From: an uncultured Lachnospira sp.
GTDB taxonomy: Bacteria; Bacillota; Clostridia; Lachnospirales; Lachnospiraceae
Length of the DNA stretch: 64,000 bases
Assembly: GCA_934359185.1 (NCBI GenBank)
Contig: CAKRLE010000002.1
Location: 186,001 to 250,000, forward strand
Direction of reading: 5' to 3'
The notes below the pieces were generated by a model. The model saw only the letters and a program-made list of their open reading frames with translations, was not told the DNA's origin and searched no databases. A program made the translations under genes and the position numbers. Positions 45,070 through 53,401 of this stretch are shown in pieces; within the stretch, counting starts at the first letter, position 1, and each line of letters opens with the position of its first letter.

Positions 45070-45126
45070 ACCCCCTCGTATATATGAATGTAAGCAGCTT
45101 ACATAATAAATAATATATAAGGGGGT
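45070..45126 (+). promoter_or_regulatory. Leader with palindrome and ribosome-site-sequestering stem
   Basis: ACCCCCT and TATATA (45070-45084, two-base bulge) pair with TATATA-AGGGGGT (45114-45126), covering the Shine-Dalgarno of the next gene. Inside lies a 15-base palindrome TGTAAGCAGCTTACA (45089-45103) that could be an operator or extend the structure. Apart from this and TA locus 2, the 463-base gap before 45133 holds nothing I recognise. Confidence 0.45.
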
Positions 45127-45132
45127 ATTTTT

Positions 45133-46140
45133 ATGTACAGAGTTAAGATATGTGCAGCACTTTTATTGGCAACACTTAGTCTGGCTGGATTTAAACAGCA
45201 GACATATGATGAAAATAGTACACACGATGCTGTTTTTAGCACAAGGAAAGCAGACAAGGAGATATCAGAAAAAAACGCTGGTATGCTGGCAGGTATATTA
45301 GACACGGGAGTTGTTTATCAGGAATTGTATGCTGATGGTGCAAGATACAGATATACATTTGCTGATGGGGCAGATTATCAGGATGGTAATCATATTGTAT
45401 ATAGGGCATCAGATGCAGATAAATTAGGCTATCAGTATTATATAAGTGATATAAGCCAGAATCCTTCTGATGACTTTCCATTAAGTGAATTAGATGGCTT
45501 TTCATTAGAACAGGCGAAGAGCATGGCGGCAGAGATATTTGGAATATATGAGGATGTCAATGTAAGTGCCGAACCATCAAAAGTATATGTCTATGATGCA
45601 GAACACATTAATGCATATCTTGATTCAAAAGAGGAACTATTAAACATGCATGGAAAGAAAGACAGCAGTTATAGATGGAGTGCACAAGATGAAGTGTATT
45701 ACATGGAATATAACATTGTATACAATGACTTGGCACTTATAGCTGACTATATAGGAGATGGTTCATATTATGCAAAGGCACATATTGCAAGCATAGCAGT
45801 CGGAAGAGATGGCGTTAAATATATGTGCATATCAGGCGTATATGATAAGGTATCTGAAAATGTCAGAGTGGGAGAAAGATGCAGTGTAGATGAAGCACTT
45901 AGAATACTTCATAATAAATTTGGATTTCCATATAATATCAGCGAAGAAGAAAAAGATAGTATATATCTTGCGTATATTCCAGTTGCAAAGAGTGCTGATG
46001 TTATGAATTCAAATCAGGAATATCAGGTGGATCCATATTGGGTTGTTGATGGATACATGGATGGTAAAACATACGATTCACATACACATATAACATACAT
46101 AGTTAACGCGGTAAGCGGTGAAGCAAATATTATGAAATAG
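45133..46140 (+). CDS. Secreted hypothetical protein with degenerate lipobox
   Basis: I do not recognise this 335-residue protein. Residues 1-19 form a signal peptide ending LATLSLAGF. The position where a lipoprotein would have Cys is Phe, so it is probably secreted or anchored only by its signal sequence. The remainder is rich in Tyr and Asp with YxxxF/YxY beta-like patterns (YQELYADGARYRYTFADGADY) and a C-terminal domain of the YycH/PepSY-like style (DEALRILHNKFGFP, YWVVDGYM, YIVNAVSGE). That likeness is weak. AAGGGGG precedes the ATG at nine bases. Confidence 0.65.
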   Translation: MYRVKICAALLLATLSLAGFKQQTYDENSTHDAVFSTRKADKEISEKNAGMLAGILDTGVVYQELYADGARYRYTFADGADYQDGNHIVYRASDADKLGYQYYISDISQNPSDDFPLSELDGFSLEQAKSMAAEIFGIYEDVNVSAEPSKVYVYDAEHINAYLDSKEELLNMHGKKDSSYRWSAQDEVYYMEYNIVYNDLALIADYIGDGSYYAKAHIASIAVGRDGVKYMCISGVYDKVSENVRVGERCSVDEALRILHNKFGFPYNISEEEKDSIYLAYIPVAKSADVMNSNQEYQVDPYWVVDGYMDGKTYDSHTHITYIVNAVSGEANIMK

Positions 46141-46154
46141 GGAGAATTTTAGGT

Positions 46155-46246
46155 ATGAAAAAAATTTAATAGCAGTAACAATGTGGACAGATAATTTGAA
46201 GTTGATAACTAATAATATAAATGATATATTGAAATTAAATAATTGA
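46155..46246 (+). pseudogene. Possible frameshifted short ORF
   Basis: An ATG behind GGGAGAA is stopped after four codons. If the run of seven A (46158-46164) had eight, the frame would continue for about 30 residues starting MKKNLIAVTMW. This is weak evidence and the stretch may simply be spacer. Confidence 0.3.
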
Positions 46247-46262
46247 TTAACAGGGGGTATTT

Positions 46263-46396
46263 ATGAAAAAAGGATATGTATTGCAGCATCATGTATTATT
46301 GTTCTGGCAGCAGGAATATATGTTGCTCTTTCACAGGCAGATGCATCTAAATTCGAGCAGATGGATGCCAGTTTAACATCAGAAATGACAAGGTAG
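46263..46396 (+). pseudogene. Frameshifted small signal-peptide gene
   Basis: The ATG at 46263 follows CAGGGGG at good spacing, but its frame gives an unlikely His/Gln-rich peptide. One extra A in the six-A run (46266-46271) would open a frame of about 45 residues, MKK then RICIAASCIIVLAAGIY, a clear export signal or membrane helix, ending ASLTSEMTR. I read this as a gene broken by a one-base loss, a phase-variable gene or a sequencing error. A terminator follows. Confidence 0.5.
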
Positions 46397-46401
46397 TTTA
46401 T

Positions 46402-46440
46402 AAGCTGGATGAAATGTTTTATTTCGTCCAGCTTGTTTGA
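46402..46440 (+). terminator. Terminator after the frameshifted small gene
   Basis: AAGCTGGATGAAA (46402-46414) pairs with TTTCGTCCAGCTT (46422-46434), followed by GTTTG. Confidence 0.7.
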
Positions 46441-46466
46441 ATTAAACAGAATGGGGGATTTTACGA

Positions 46467-47456
46467 ATGAAAAATAAAAGTAATATGTATTTATATGTAG
46501 CAGGTATAATGATTGTTTTCCTGATAGTTTCGTTATTTTATAAGAATAATGTAAATGATAAGACGGGCAACAAAATTAATGAAGAAACTTCACTCTTTTC
46601 GGTGCAGGAAATTCAGTGCGATAAAGAGATTGATAATTTATCTTTTATTGATTTAAAGCCATGTATTGTGTCAGATGGAAAGGCATACATATATGATAAT
46701 AATGAGTGGAATGTAGTTGAATGTGATAATGATATAACTAGGGTTTATAACGGAGATACATTTTGTGCACTGGATAGTGAAGGCAACATTATAATTATTG
46801 GAGAAAATTTAGGTGATTATGAAGCATATCCTCTTACAACTGCGGGTGTTTATTATAATGCAGAGAAAATGCTCAAATATACAGAAAAAGAAAAAGTGCT
46901 GCTGCTTGGTGGCAATCCCTTGAAAAGTGAATACTGCATAGCATATTTTGACGATGGATGTACAAAAATGTTCATAAACGGACAGATGGTTGAGCTTTCA
47001 GACTCGCTTAATGTCGTGAATATTTCAGGTGGATTTATATTAGATGAAGCAGGAAATGTGTATAAAGTTTCAAATAGTGAAAATCTTTCTAATATCAGCT
47101 TGAAACAGATTTCAGAAAAAAGATATGTAAGCATTTCCGCATGTGCATCCGCTGACAGGTGCATTGGAATATGTGAGGATGGAGGTGTAACAGTATGGTC
47201 TGATGTTGATTTAAAATTTACATTCAATGCTGACAATGCAAAATTAGCAGCAATGGGATTCAATTATGGAGTTGTGTTATGTGATGACGGGAAAATTGAG
47301 TTCCATTCATCAAATGATAAGTTGGAAAAACAGCTTTCAGAATACTTTGATAACCTGAATGAGAAAGCTTCTGCCATAGCGTGTAACTATGATTGTATTT
47401 TAGTAAAACTGGAAAATGGAGCGTGTCTTAAAATTTTATGTGCAGTTCATGATTGA
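46467..47456 (+). CDS. Membrane-anchored hypothetical protein, possible beta-propeller
   Basis: The 329-residue protein has a membrane helix at residues 8-25 and an extracellular remainder. Short repeating units such as FCALDSEGNIIIIGENLG, GGFILDEAGNVYKVSN, IGICEDGGVTVWSD and GVVLCDDGKIEFHS resemble RCC1-type beta-propeller blades. I do not recognise a named family. AATGGGGG precedes the ATG. It sits among other unique secreted genes upstream of the agr island. Confidence 0.6.
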   Translation: MKNKSNMYLYVAGIMIVFLIVSLFYKNNVNDKTGNKINEETSLFSVQEIQCDKEIDNLSFIDLKPCIVSDGKAYIYDNNEWNVVECDNDITRVYNGDTFCALDSEGNIIIIGENLGDYEAYPLTTAGVYYNAEKMLKYTEKEKVLLLGGNPLKSEYCIAYFDDGCTKMFINGQMVELSDSLNVVNISGGFILDEAGNVYKVSNSENLSNISLKQISEKRYVSISACASADRCIGICEDGGVTVWSDVDLKFTFNADNAKLAAMGFNYGVVLCDDGKIEFHSSNDKLEKQLSEYFDNLNEKASAIACNYDCILVKLENGACLKILCAVHD

Positions 47457-47569
47457 TTTTGTGCAGTTCGTGCAGGACATATTGAAGTGGGAGATTATGT
47501 CTGATATTGTAACATAGGATAAAAGTATTTTACGTATTAATAAATGATTACAAAAGACAGGTGAAAAAT

Positions 47570-48187
47570 ATGAAAAGGGTATTTAGAACAATCGGCGTTA
47601 TTGTGGCAAGCGCAGTATTTATAACAGGTTGCGCACAATCGAATAATAGTGCACAATCAGCCAATAGTGCATCCACACAATCAAGCAATAGTAAGACATA
47701 TGGATTAGAAGATGAAAGTGCAGTAAAGCAGGTACTTAAGGAAAATTCAGCACTCGCAATGTATATAGATAAAATTAATTCACATGAATGGAGCTCATTA
47801 GAAGAATGTTTTTCAGAAGATATCCGCTCAGAAATTACTCAGAAGCAGATTGATAACAAAGAAGGCATTACAAGTGTGGAGCGTATTGAATTAAAGGCTG
47901 CCAAAGAGATGACAGCGGATGATTGGAAGTATGTTACTGGCAGTGAACCGGTGGCATCAGAGAGTGGCGAATATAAGAATCTTGATAAATATAATGATAT
48001 CAGATTGTGGTTTCTTATATTTGATGAAAGCGTTGATACAGCCCATGAGAATAAATATTATCCACAGGGCTTAAATTATAATCTTGCAATCACAGGGGAA
48101 CGAGATGGCAGTCAATATATTCTTGATTTAAGAAATGAAAATGATTCACTGGATAAGCTTGAAAGATGGCTGTTAGCAGAAAAATAG
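47570..48187 (+). CDS. Hypothetical lipoprotein
   Basis: The 205-residue protein has a signal peptide and lipobox FITGC (Cys at about residue 22), followed by a Ser/Asn/Gln linker with repeated NSAQS units. The folded part (VKQVLKENSALAMYIDKINSHEWSSLEECF to LDLRNENDSLDKLERWLL) resembles small NTF2-like or DUF-type lipoprotein domains, without a firm match. I use the ATG at 47570 with the AGGTG site. A GTG three codons upstream is possible. Function is unknown. Confidence 0.65.
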   Translation: MKRVFRTIGVIVASAVFITGCAQSNNSAQSANSASTQSSNSKTYGLEDESAVKQVLKENSALAMYIDKINSHEWSSLEECFSEDIRSEITQKQIDNKEGITSVERIELKAAKEMTADDWKYVTGSEPVASESGEYKNLDKYNDIRLWFLIFDESVDTAHENKYYPQGLNYNLAITGERDGSQYILDLRNENDSLDKLERWLLAEK

Positions 48188-48210
48188 TGTTGTTGGAGTG
48201 AAAATAATTA

Positions 48211-48795
48211 ATGGTATATGGAAAATGTAACTTCTTATGGAGTGATAAGAAAATAAAGAAGAAAACTTTTATAATACTAATTATAATATATATTGTCCTG
48301 GAAGTGCTTATTATAATTAATTTACCACGCATACCACTTGTAAAATGCTCTAAAGATGTTAAGAAAATATATGGTCTTGAGGTTAATGATCCGGCTTATA
48401 ATATTTGGTATAACGCATTTGGATTTCCGATATTTATTCATCCTAAAAAGGCACATGAACATTTTGAAGTCGATTATAAAGAGGCTGTTAAATTCATAGA
48501 AGATAAAGGGGTTAAACCATTTGATTACAGTTATAATACATTGGATACATATTATCGTCTTGCTTGGCAGATGAATTTTCATGATAAAACATTGCCGAGC
48601 GAGTATAGATGGATTGAGAAAAAGGCAGAAAGTGTTCCGTTATATGCATTAGTGTGTCTGAGTTCTATGTGGGACTATGTGGCTGAGTCTCCTATGCTAT
48701 CAGAGATTATTGTATTTGTGTCAATTGTTATTGGAATTAATTGCGTTTTCGTGGTTATATTTGTAAAGTGTTACAAAGAGTTTGTGGTTAAATAA
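48211..48795 (+). CDS. Two-helix membrane protein, single-unit member of a local paralogous family
   Basis: The 194-residue protein has a helix near each end (about 18-38 and 163-183) around an extracellular domain. It is a paralog of the fused protein at 53402: IILIIIYIVLEVLIIINLPRIP and VKCSKDVKKIYGLEVNDPAYNI correspond to IIVLMYIVVEVLIMTYLPMIP and KKCPDEIKQYYPLVETDSAYSV there. A decayed piece of a third gene lies at 49050. I know no named family. Position before an agr cassette, as for the second copy, suggests the two travel together. Confidence 0.65.
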   Translation: MVYGKCNFLWSDKKIKKKTFIILIIIYIVLEVLIIINLPRIPLVKCSKDVKKIYGLEVNDPAYNIWYNAFGFPIFIHPKKAHEHFEVDYKEAVKFIEDKGVKPFDYSYNTLDTYYRLAWQMNFHDKTLPSEYRWIEKKAESVPLYALVCLSSMWDYVAESPMLSEIIVFVSIVIGINCVFVVIFVKCYKEFVVK

Positions 48796-48825
48796 AATAA
48801 AAATAGTTGATTATTAGGAGAAGCG

Positions 48826-49025
48826 TATGGGAAAAGAATTATTTATATCCTACATTTGATAATCCGAGAAAAGCAATGAATAATGTTAAAAAAGAGGCTA
48901 ATGAATTTCTTGATGTGATAGCGGCGGAATATTCGTTAGATGAATTGTCAGATAAAAACTGGGAAGACCTCATTTTTGTACAGGTTATCCAATTATTTAT
49001 ATATGAAGATAGTTTTGTTAGATAA
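48826..49025 (+). pseudogene. Frameshifted small hypothetical gene
   Basis: An ATG behind TTAGGAGAA at 48826 is closed after ten codons. If one A in GGGAAAAGAA were removed, the frame would run to 49025 and give about 66 residues (MGKNYLYPTFDNPRK then NVKKEANEFLDVIAAEYSLD). The open frame itself continues intact to 49025 but lacks a good start of its own. It is helical and acidic, with no signal peptide. It may be a small immunity-type protein, which is speculation, or a sequencing artefact could explain the shift. Confidence 0.5.
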
Positions 49026-49049
49026 CAATATGGGGATTACAGAAAGAAT

Positions 49050-49118
49050 CTATATTCATATGGCACAATTGTGCTAGAAATTAATATTGTGACAGTGCTT
49101 GAATTTGTGGTCTGGTAA
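49050..49118 (+). pseudogene. Remnant of the two-helix membrane protein C-terminus
   Basis: This stretch translates to LYSYGTIVLEINIVTVLEF and then a stop, matching the last helix IYSFGAIVLGINVVAV of the 53402 family. Nothing upstream keeps the frame. It shows that a full membrane-protein gene once preceded this agr cassette, as it still does at the second cassette. Confidence 0.6.
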
Positions 49119-49131
49119 AAATCATTTCCTA

Positions 49132-49196
49132 ATTCACGTTAAAAAAGCCTGATTCACGTTAGGTGTATTGAAAATAAATATGCAAGCAGTTATGCT
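49132..49196 (+). promoter_or_regulatory. LytTR-type operator and promoter of agr cassette A
   Basis: ATTCACGTTA occurs at 49132-49141 and again at 49152-49161 (20-base period, two helical turns). Seven bases further lies TTGAAA (49168-49173), and TATGCT (49191-49196) follows at 17 bases. Tandem repeats just upstream of a -35 box are the standard site for AgrA-type LytTR activators. The regulator encoded at 60626 is the obvious candidate. Confidence 0.75.
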
Positions 49197-49233
49197 GAAA
49201 CTATAAGAGCAAAGGTTGAGGGGGAGATAAATC

Positions 49234-49854
49234 ATGGCTCATATAGCGGAAAGTATAGCTGCTTTTTTATATAGACATGAAATTCTGGAACGTGATATGC
49301 AGGAAATATGTGCATATGGATTAGAATTGCTAATATCCACTTTGATAGAAGTAATAAATGTTATTTTTGTTAGTGTATTAGCTCATAAAATGATATTTGG
49401 AATTATATATATTATTTGCATAATGACAGTAAGAACATATACAGGCGGTTATCATGCAGATACTAAATCAAGGTGCAATATTATATTTATAAGTATATAT
49501 ATACTGAGCCTGATATCTATGCAATGGATACAGAAAATAAATAATTATAATTTGATATTATGGTGTGGACTTATTGCATCATACATATATGTTATATATA
49601 ACGCACCAATAGAAAATCATAATAAACCTTTAAATCAATGTCAGATAAATAAAAATAGAAAATCAAGTATATTAATATATGGGATATTTATGATGTTAGG
49701 AATAATATACGATATATCTGGAATGGCAATTGGGATAGTGAAAAATTTGAATTGCTATTCAGTATATATAAAAATAATACTTATATTTATAGTGATTGCG
49801 ATGATTGTAGGAAAGTATAAAGAAAGATGCTTTTATCGTATGGCTATAATGTAA
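49234..49854 (+). CDS. agrB: AgrB-like peptide-processing membrane protease, copy A
   Basis: AgrB cleaves the C-terminal tail of the AgrD precursor and cyclises the signal peptide in the membrane. The 206-residue protein has about five or six membrane helices. The catalytic pair is in RTYTGGYHADTKSRC, where the His and Cys have the AgrB spacing. The C-terminal region is basic. It starts behind GAGGGGGAG, follows the LytTR-type promoter and is trailed 18 bases later by its AgrD. It is identical to copy B except for Tyr instead of His near the C-terminus (CFYRMAIM). Confidence 0.93.
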   Translation: MAHIAESIAAFLYRHEILERDMQEICAYGLELLISTLIEVINVIFVSVLAHKMIFGIIYIICIMTVRTYTGGYHADTKSRCNIIFISIYILSLISMQWIQKINNYNLILWCGLIASYIYVIYNAPIENHNKPLNQCQINKNRKSSILIYGIFMMLGIIYDISGMAIGIVKNLNCYSVYIKIILIFIVIAMIVGKYKERCFYRMAIM

Positions 49855-49872
49855 AGAAAGGAGACGCTAAAG

Positions 49873-50025
49873 ATGAAGAGAAAAATTTTAAAAACTGTTG
49901 CTGATGTAGCTGTAAAAACAGCATACAAAGCAGGAAGAAGTGCATCATGGTATGGCTTTTATCAGGCTAAAGAACCAGAAGCATTAAAAAATAAAATAAG
50001 ATTAATTACTTTAAAAGGAGTGTAG
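49873..50025 (+). CDS. agrD: AgrD-like cyclic (thio)lactone autoinducer precursor, copy A
   Basis: The 50-residue precursor has an amphipathic leader helix (MKRKILKTVADVAVKTAYK), a signal core around GRSASWYGFYQ and a conserved processing tail AKEPEALKN. This is the clostridial cyclic lactone autoinducer pattern. The core has no Cys, so a Ser would form a lactone ring rather than a thiolactone, as in the Fsr system. Exact ring ends are inferred. AAAGGAGAC precedes the ATG. The tail of this gene contains AAAAGGAG, the ribosome site of the next gene, and diverges from copy B. Confidence 0.88.
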   Translation: MKRKILKTVADVAVKTAYKAGRSASWYGFYQAKEPEALKNKIRLITLKGV

Positions 50026-50028
50026 GTT

Positions 50029-50460
50029 ATGAAAAAGTGTAAAAAAATTATACTTATGTTGGCAGTAATGTTAATGGTATGTAATTCTACAGGAATTATA
50101 TTTGCTGCAACATTTGAAGATTATCGTAATACGAGGATGTTTAATAGAGCTTATGTAGATAGTAATACGTTCTCTACAATATGTTATTCAAATTCATATT
50201 ATTCGTCTGTAAGTAGAACAGGATTATATGTTAATGAAATTTTAAAGACTGATGGAAGTAGTTCGTCATATAAAAAGGTTAAGGCTAAAATGGTTGTTAA
50301 TGTATATAATTCAGATGTTTTAACTGTAAATAAAGGAAATGTATACTATATTGAAGTACCTGATCAATATCGTGATTATGGTGGATATATGTTATCAGCA
50401 ATGGGAAATAATCCATCTTTGGACTGTTTAATTAGTGGTGGATTCTCAATATATAACTAA
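50029..50460 (+). CDS. Small secreted two-cysteine protein of cassette A
   Basis: The 143-residue protein has a signal peptide cleaved near IIFA (residue 26) and a mature part of about 117 residues rich in Tyr, Ser and Asn, with one Cys pair (52 and 133) that could form a disulfide. It starts three bases after agrD, with the ribosome site inside agrD, so it is expressed together with the signal. It has no match I recognise. A secreted effector such as a bacteriocin-like protein is a reasonable but unproven guess. A terminator follows. Confidence 0.72.
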   Translation: MKKCKKIILMLAVMLMVCNSTGIIFAATFEDYRNTRMFNRAYVDSNTFSTICYSNSYYSSVSRTGLYVNEILKTDGSSSSYKKVKAKMVVNVYNSDVLTVNKGNVYYIEVPDQYRDYGGYMLSAMGNNPSLDCLISGGFSIYN

Positions 50461-50484
50461 TAAATATTATGCGATAAATATTTA

Positions 50485-50518
50485 GACAAAAACACGATAA
50501 TTATTTCGTGTTTTTGTC
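50485..50518 (+). terminator. Terminator after the cassette A secreted gene
   Basis: GACAAAAACACGA (50485-50497) pairs perfectly with TCGTGTTTTTGTC (50506-50518). The poly-T lies within the stem, which makes it weaker than usual, so readthrough into the ABC genes is possible. Confidence 0.7.
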
Positions 50519-50546
50519 TCGTTTGTATATGGAAGGAAAAAGATAA

Positions 50547-51359
50547 TTGAAATTATACATAAGAAATCAGCTTTATATGCTTATACGTCAGCCGTATTTC
50601 TGGATTAGTGCGGCAATTGTCAGTGGATATTCAATAATTAATATAATACATTATGGAATTACATATTATGGAAAAAGTGCACTTGGAATTATGACTGTGA
50701 CAGATCTGTATATTTATAACAGTAATAATTCTTTCTGGGCAGTGTTTTCAGTGTTGATACCATTTGTGTGCATGTTGACATATGGCATGCAGACATTGAC
50801 AGATAGAGAGCGTGGAACAATAAATTATTATAATAGCAGAATTGATATGAAGTCATATTATATATCAGGTGCGATAAGCTGTGCTATAGGCACTTTTTTA
50901 GAGATATTATTAAGTGCGGTTATATCGACAGCTTTGTTATTTGTAAGCTATCCACAGAGCGATAAGACAGTCCTTGGGACACGGTATACTGAAGTTTACT
51001 GGCTTAATATACAGTCAGGCTACAGGACACATTTTGTGAAATTATATGTGTTGAATCCGATTATATATCTGTTAATTATGTCGCTGATTTTTTCAATATT
51101 TTGTAGTGTGATGGCAGTTTTTTTCTATGCGGTGTCTATAGTCGTAAAGAAAAAGATACATATGATACTTGTAGCGGGAATAATGTCGTATGCAATTTTG
51201 CAGATATACCTTGCAACTGGATATGACATATATGGTGACGTGACAGCATCAATTATTGGATGGCAGAGTGGAATACCAACTATCATATTTATGATGCTGA
51301 TGCTTCTTATAAGCGTTGTTATCGTAAAATACAAGATAACAAAGCAGGGAAGATTATAA
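50547..51359 (+). CDS. ABC-2-type transporter permease A1
   Basis: The 270-residue protein has about six helices and begins with a cytoplasmic RNQLYMLIRQPYFW segment typical of ABC-2 permeases, with TDRERGTINYYNSR in the first loop. It starts at TTG behind GGAAGGA. It groups with the second permease and the ATPase downstream, probably as one complex. Such modules commonly give immunity to, or export, antimicrobial peptides. Substrate here is inferred only from neighbouring secreted protein and agr genes. Confidence 0.75.
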   Translation: MKLYIRNQLYMLIRQPYFWISAAIVSGYSIINIIHYGITYYGKSALGIMTVTDLYIYNSNNSFWAVFSVLIPFVCMLTYGMQTLTDRERGTINYYNSRIDMKSYYISGAISCAIGTFLEILLSAVISTALLFVSYPQSDKTVLGTRYTEVYWLNIQSGYRTHFVKLYVLNPIIYLLIMSLIFSIFCSVMAVFFYAVSIVVKKKIHMILVAGIMSYAILQIYLATGYDIYGDVTASIIGWQSGIPTIIFMMLMLLISVVIVKYKITKQGRL

Positions 51360-51372
51360 AGGATGCATACAG

Positions 51373-52095
51373 ATGAAGAGAAAATCTATATTAAATACTG
51401 CAATTGTGGGATGCTTATATGCTGTTATAAGTGGAATTGAAATGTTGTATCTTCGCAATGATGACGTACAGATGGTGTTTGTGAACCTGCTGTTTGATGT
51501 GAAAAATTTTCTTGGAGACAAGCACTTTTTTCTGGTTATCAATGTGCTGTTTGCAATTATTCTTTCATGTTATCTGTGCAGCATGGATATCAAAAAATAT
51601 TACACAGTGTACACATTTGGAAGAATTGCCTCTAAAAGAATATTTTTTGCGAAATGTCTTATAAATGTCTGTATCAGGCAGATAGTATTTTCGATGTGTT
51701 ATTGTTCTGTGTTAATGATGTTATCTATGTTTTCATGTCGTGCAGGTCTGGAAGTTAATGATTATCTACTGATTTTGCTGGTAAAGGCTGTTGTGGCAAT
51801 AGTGTATGGATGTATAGTTTTTGGAATTATAACGGCTGTTGCTGCCTTGTTTGCAGATGAGAGAATAGCGGTGTTATTTATTATTGTATTAGTGTTGGGA
51901 CTATCGTTTATATCTATGTCATTTTCAGACATGTCATTCATTAATAGTCACTGGTTTGTAGTTAATCCAGTGATGTCAGTTACGATTATCAATATGGATT
52001 TAACACAGACTTTTATGGCGTCAGGCAGAATGTTTGTCATAACAGTATTAGAGATAATGATGGCGGTAAATGTATGCAAAAGAAAGGAACTATGA
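51373..52095 (+). CDS. ABC-2-type transporter permease A2
   Basis: The 240-residue protein has six predicted helices and a YYTVYTFGRIASKRIFFAK loop, as in ABC-2 permeases. It starts 13 bases after permease A1 and overlaps the ATPase gene by four bases (ATGA), so translation is coupled. It has no sequence features of its own that set a substrate. Confidence 0.75.
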   Translation: MKRKSILNTAIVGCLYAVISGIEMLYLRNDDVQMVFVNLLFDVKNFLGDKHFFLVINVLFAIILSCYLCSMDIKKYYTVYTFGRIASKRIFFAKCLINVCIRQIVFSMCYCSVLMMLSMFSCRAGLEVNDYLLILLVKAVVAIVYGCIVFGIITAVAALFADERIAVLFIIVLVLGLSFISMSFSDMSFINSHWFVVNPVMSVTIINMDLTQTFMASGRMFVITVLEIMMAVNVCKRKEL

Positions 52096-52742
52096 TGGGG
52101 TTAACTATAAAGATAGATAATCTTGTGAAGAATTTTAAGAATAACGAGGTTATAAAAGGGGCAAGTTATGAATTTGCTTCTGGCAATGTGTATGGAATAG
52201 TTGGTGGTAATGGGGCAGGTAAAAGTGTGCTGTTAAAGATGATACTGGGAATGATGAAACCTGATTCTGGAGAAGTTTCATTTGAAGGTATTCCTGAAAA
52301 TAAAGCTGCTGCTAATAAAGTGGCTTCTGTAAAGCCTGATATGGCATGTGTTATAGATGGCTGTGATTTGATTATGAACATGTCAGGATTGGAAAATCTA
52401 ATATATCTTGCAGGTTTTAGAAAACTTGTTGATGAGAAATGCATAAGAGAGTGCATGAAAAAGGTTGGATTGAACCCAGATAACAAAGATAAAATTAAAA
52501 ATTATTCGCTTGGCATGAGAAAAAGACTGCTTATAGCACAGGCAATAATGGAAAATCCAGACGTGCTTATATTGGATGAGCCGACTAATTCGCTTGATTC
52601 ATCAGGTGTCCAGATGCTTCACGATATTGTGCATGAGAATAAAGAGGCTGGCAGGATAATTATTATCGCAAGCCATTATGAACAGGATATAGATGGTTTG
52701 TGCGATATAGTTCTAGGTCTGAAGGATGGTGTGCTATGCTGA
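52092..52742 (+). CDS. ABC transporter ATPase of cassette A
   Basis: The 216-residue nucleotide-binding subunit has Walker A VGGNGAGKSVLLKMI, signature YSLGMRKRLLIAQA, Walker B VLILDEPTNSLD and the switch His in IASHYEQD. Acceptor regions fit drug or bacteriocin ABC exporters of the ABC-2 type. It is translationally linked to permease A2, and its stop overlaps the next gene by seven bases. A start at 52095 would fit the ribosome site equally well. Confidence 0.88.
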   Translation: MMGLTIKIDNLVKNFKNNEVIKGASYEFASGNVYGIVGGNGAGKSVLLKMILGMMKPDSGEVSFEGIPENKAAANKVASVKPDMACVIDGCDLIMNMSGLENLIYLAGFRKLVDEKCIRECMKKVGLNPDNKDKIKNYSLGMRKRLLIAQAIMENPDVLILDEPTNSLDSSGVQMLHDIVHENKEAGRIIIIASHYEQDIDGLCDIVLGLKDGVLC

Positions 52743-53383
52743 AACGCAGAATTACAGTGCTTGCTGTTATAATCGTTATTTTGTCTGTATTTGCATTGGG
52801 AGTGCGATTTTCACTCAGTGACAGAGAGGTTATTGGACAGAATCGTGAAGATGAACTATTAAAGACAGATTTTATGTTTTTTGGAGTTTTTCGTGAAGAT
52901 AATGTCCCTGATACAGATAAAATTGAGCAAAGCCTGGAGAAAAGCAATTGTATATTAGAAGTTGTTCCTACAGGAAAGATGCGGCTGTCTGATACATGTA
53001 TAGTGCAGGAGGTCTTGGTTAAGAACTGCATTAAGGGAGAGGATATATTACAGGAACGGATTAATATAATATCATACAATGGCTTCTGGTACAAGAAAGA
53101 GACAGATGTTTTATATAACTGGGGAAGAACTAATATTATGGCAGAAGATGCATCATATATAGTTGTTCTTGACAGAGTCGAAAATGGGTATGGCACTTAT
53201 TATTACAATAATTTTCCAATTGGAGCGGTGAGCTGTGATGTTAGGAAGTGTACAGAATATATTGATGTGGCTAAGAGTTATAATTATGAAGAATTAAAGA
53301 TGTATGAGTTTTTTGTGGATAGTCAGGCTGCGCTTGATAAGTTGTATGAGATTAAGAAGATGGTGCTTAGATATACAAAATAG
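52736..53383 (+). CDS. Membrane-anchored hypothetical protein of cassette A
   Basis: The 215-residue protein has one N-terminal helix (about 6-26) and an extracellular domain of mixed beta strands (ILEVVPTGKMRLSDTCIVQEVLVKNC) with several Cys. It overlaps the ATPase stop by seven bases, so it belongs to the transporter operon. I do not recognise the family. An anchored partner, perhaps a substrate receptor or protective protein next to the ABC transporter, is a guess from position. Confidence 0.65.
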   Translation: MLKRRITVLAVIIVILSVFALGVRFSLSDREVIGQNREDELLKTDFMFFGVFREDNVPDTDKIEQSLEKSNCILEVVPTGKMRLSDTCIVQEVLVKNCIKGEDILQERINIISYNGFWYKKETDVLYNWGRTNIMAEDASYIVVLDRVENGYGTYYYNNFPIGAVSCDVRKCTEYIDVAKSYNYEELKMYEFFVDSQAALDKLYEIKKMVLRYTK

Positions 53384-53401
53384 TTTGAAGAGAAGGTAAT
53401 A

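Larger units (their letters stand above)
49131..49980 (+). repeat. agrBD duplication, copy A
   Basis: About 850 bases covering the tandem-repeat promoter, agrB and most of agrD are nearly identical to 54576-55425. AgrB differs at a single residue. Similarity fades in the last third of agrD. No transposase or terminal repeats are visible, so segmental duplication or gene conversion is more likely than an insertion sequence. Confidence 0.9.

Noticed and set aside
50029..50460. Naming the secreted protein a lactococcin 972-type bacteriocin
   Set aside because: The arrangement with ABC genes is suggestive, but I cannot find the family's sequence pattern.
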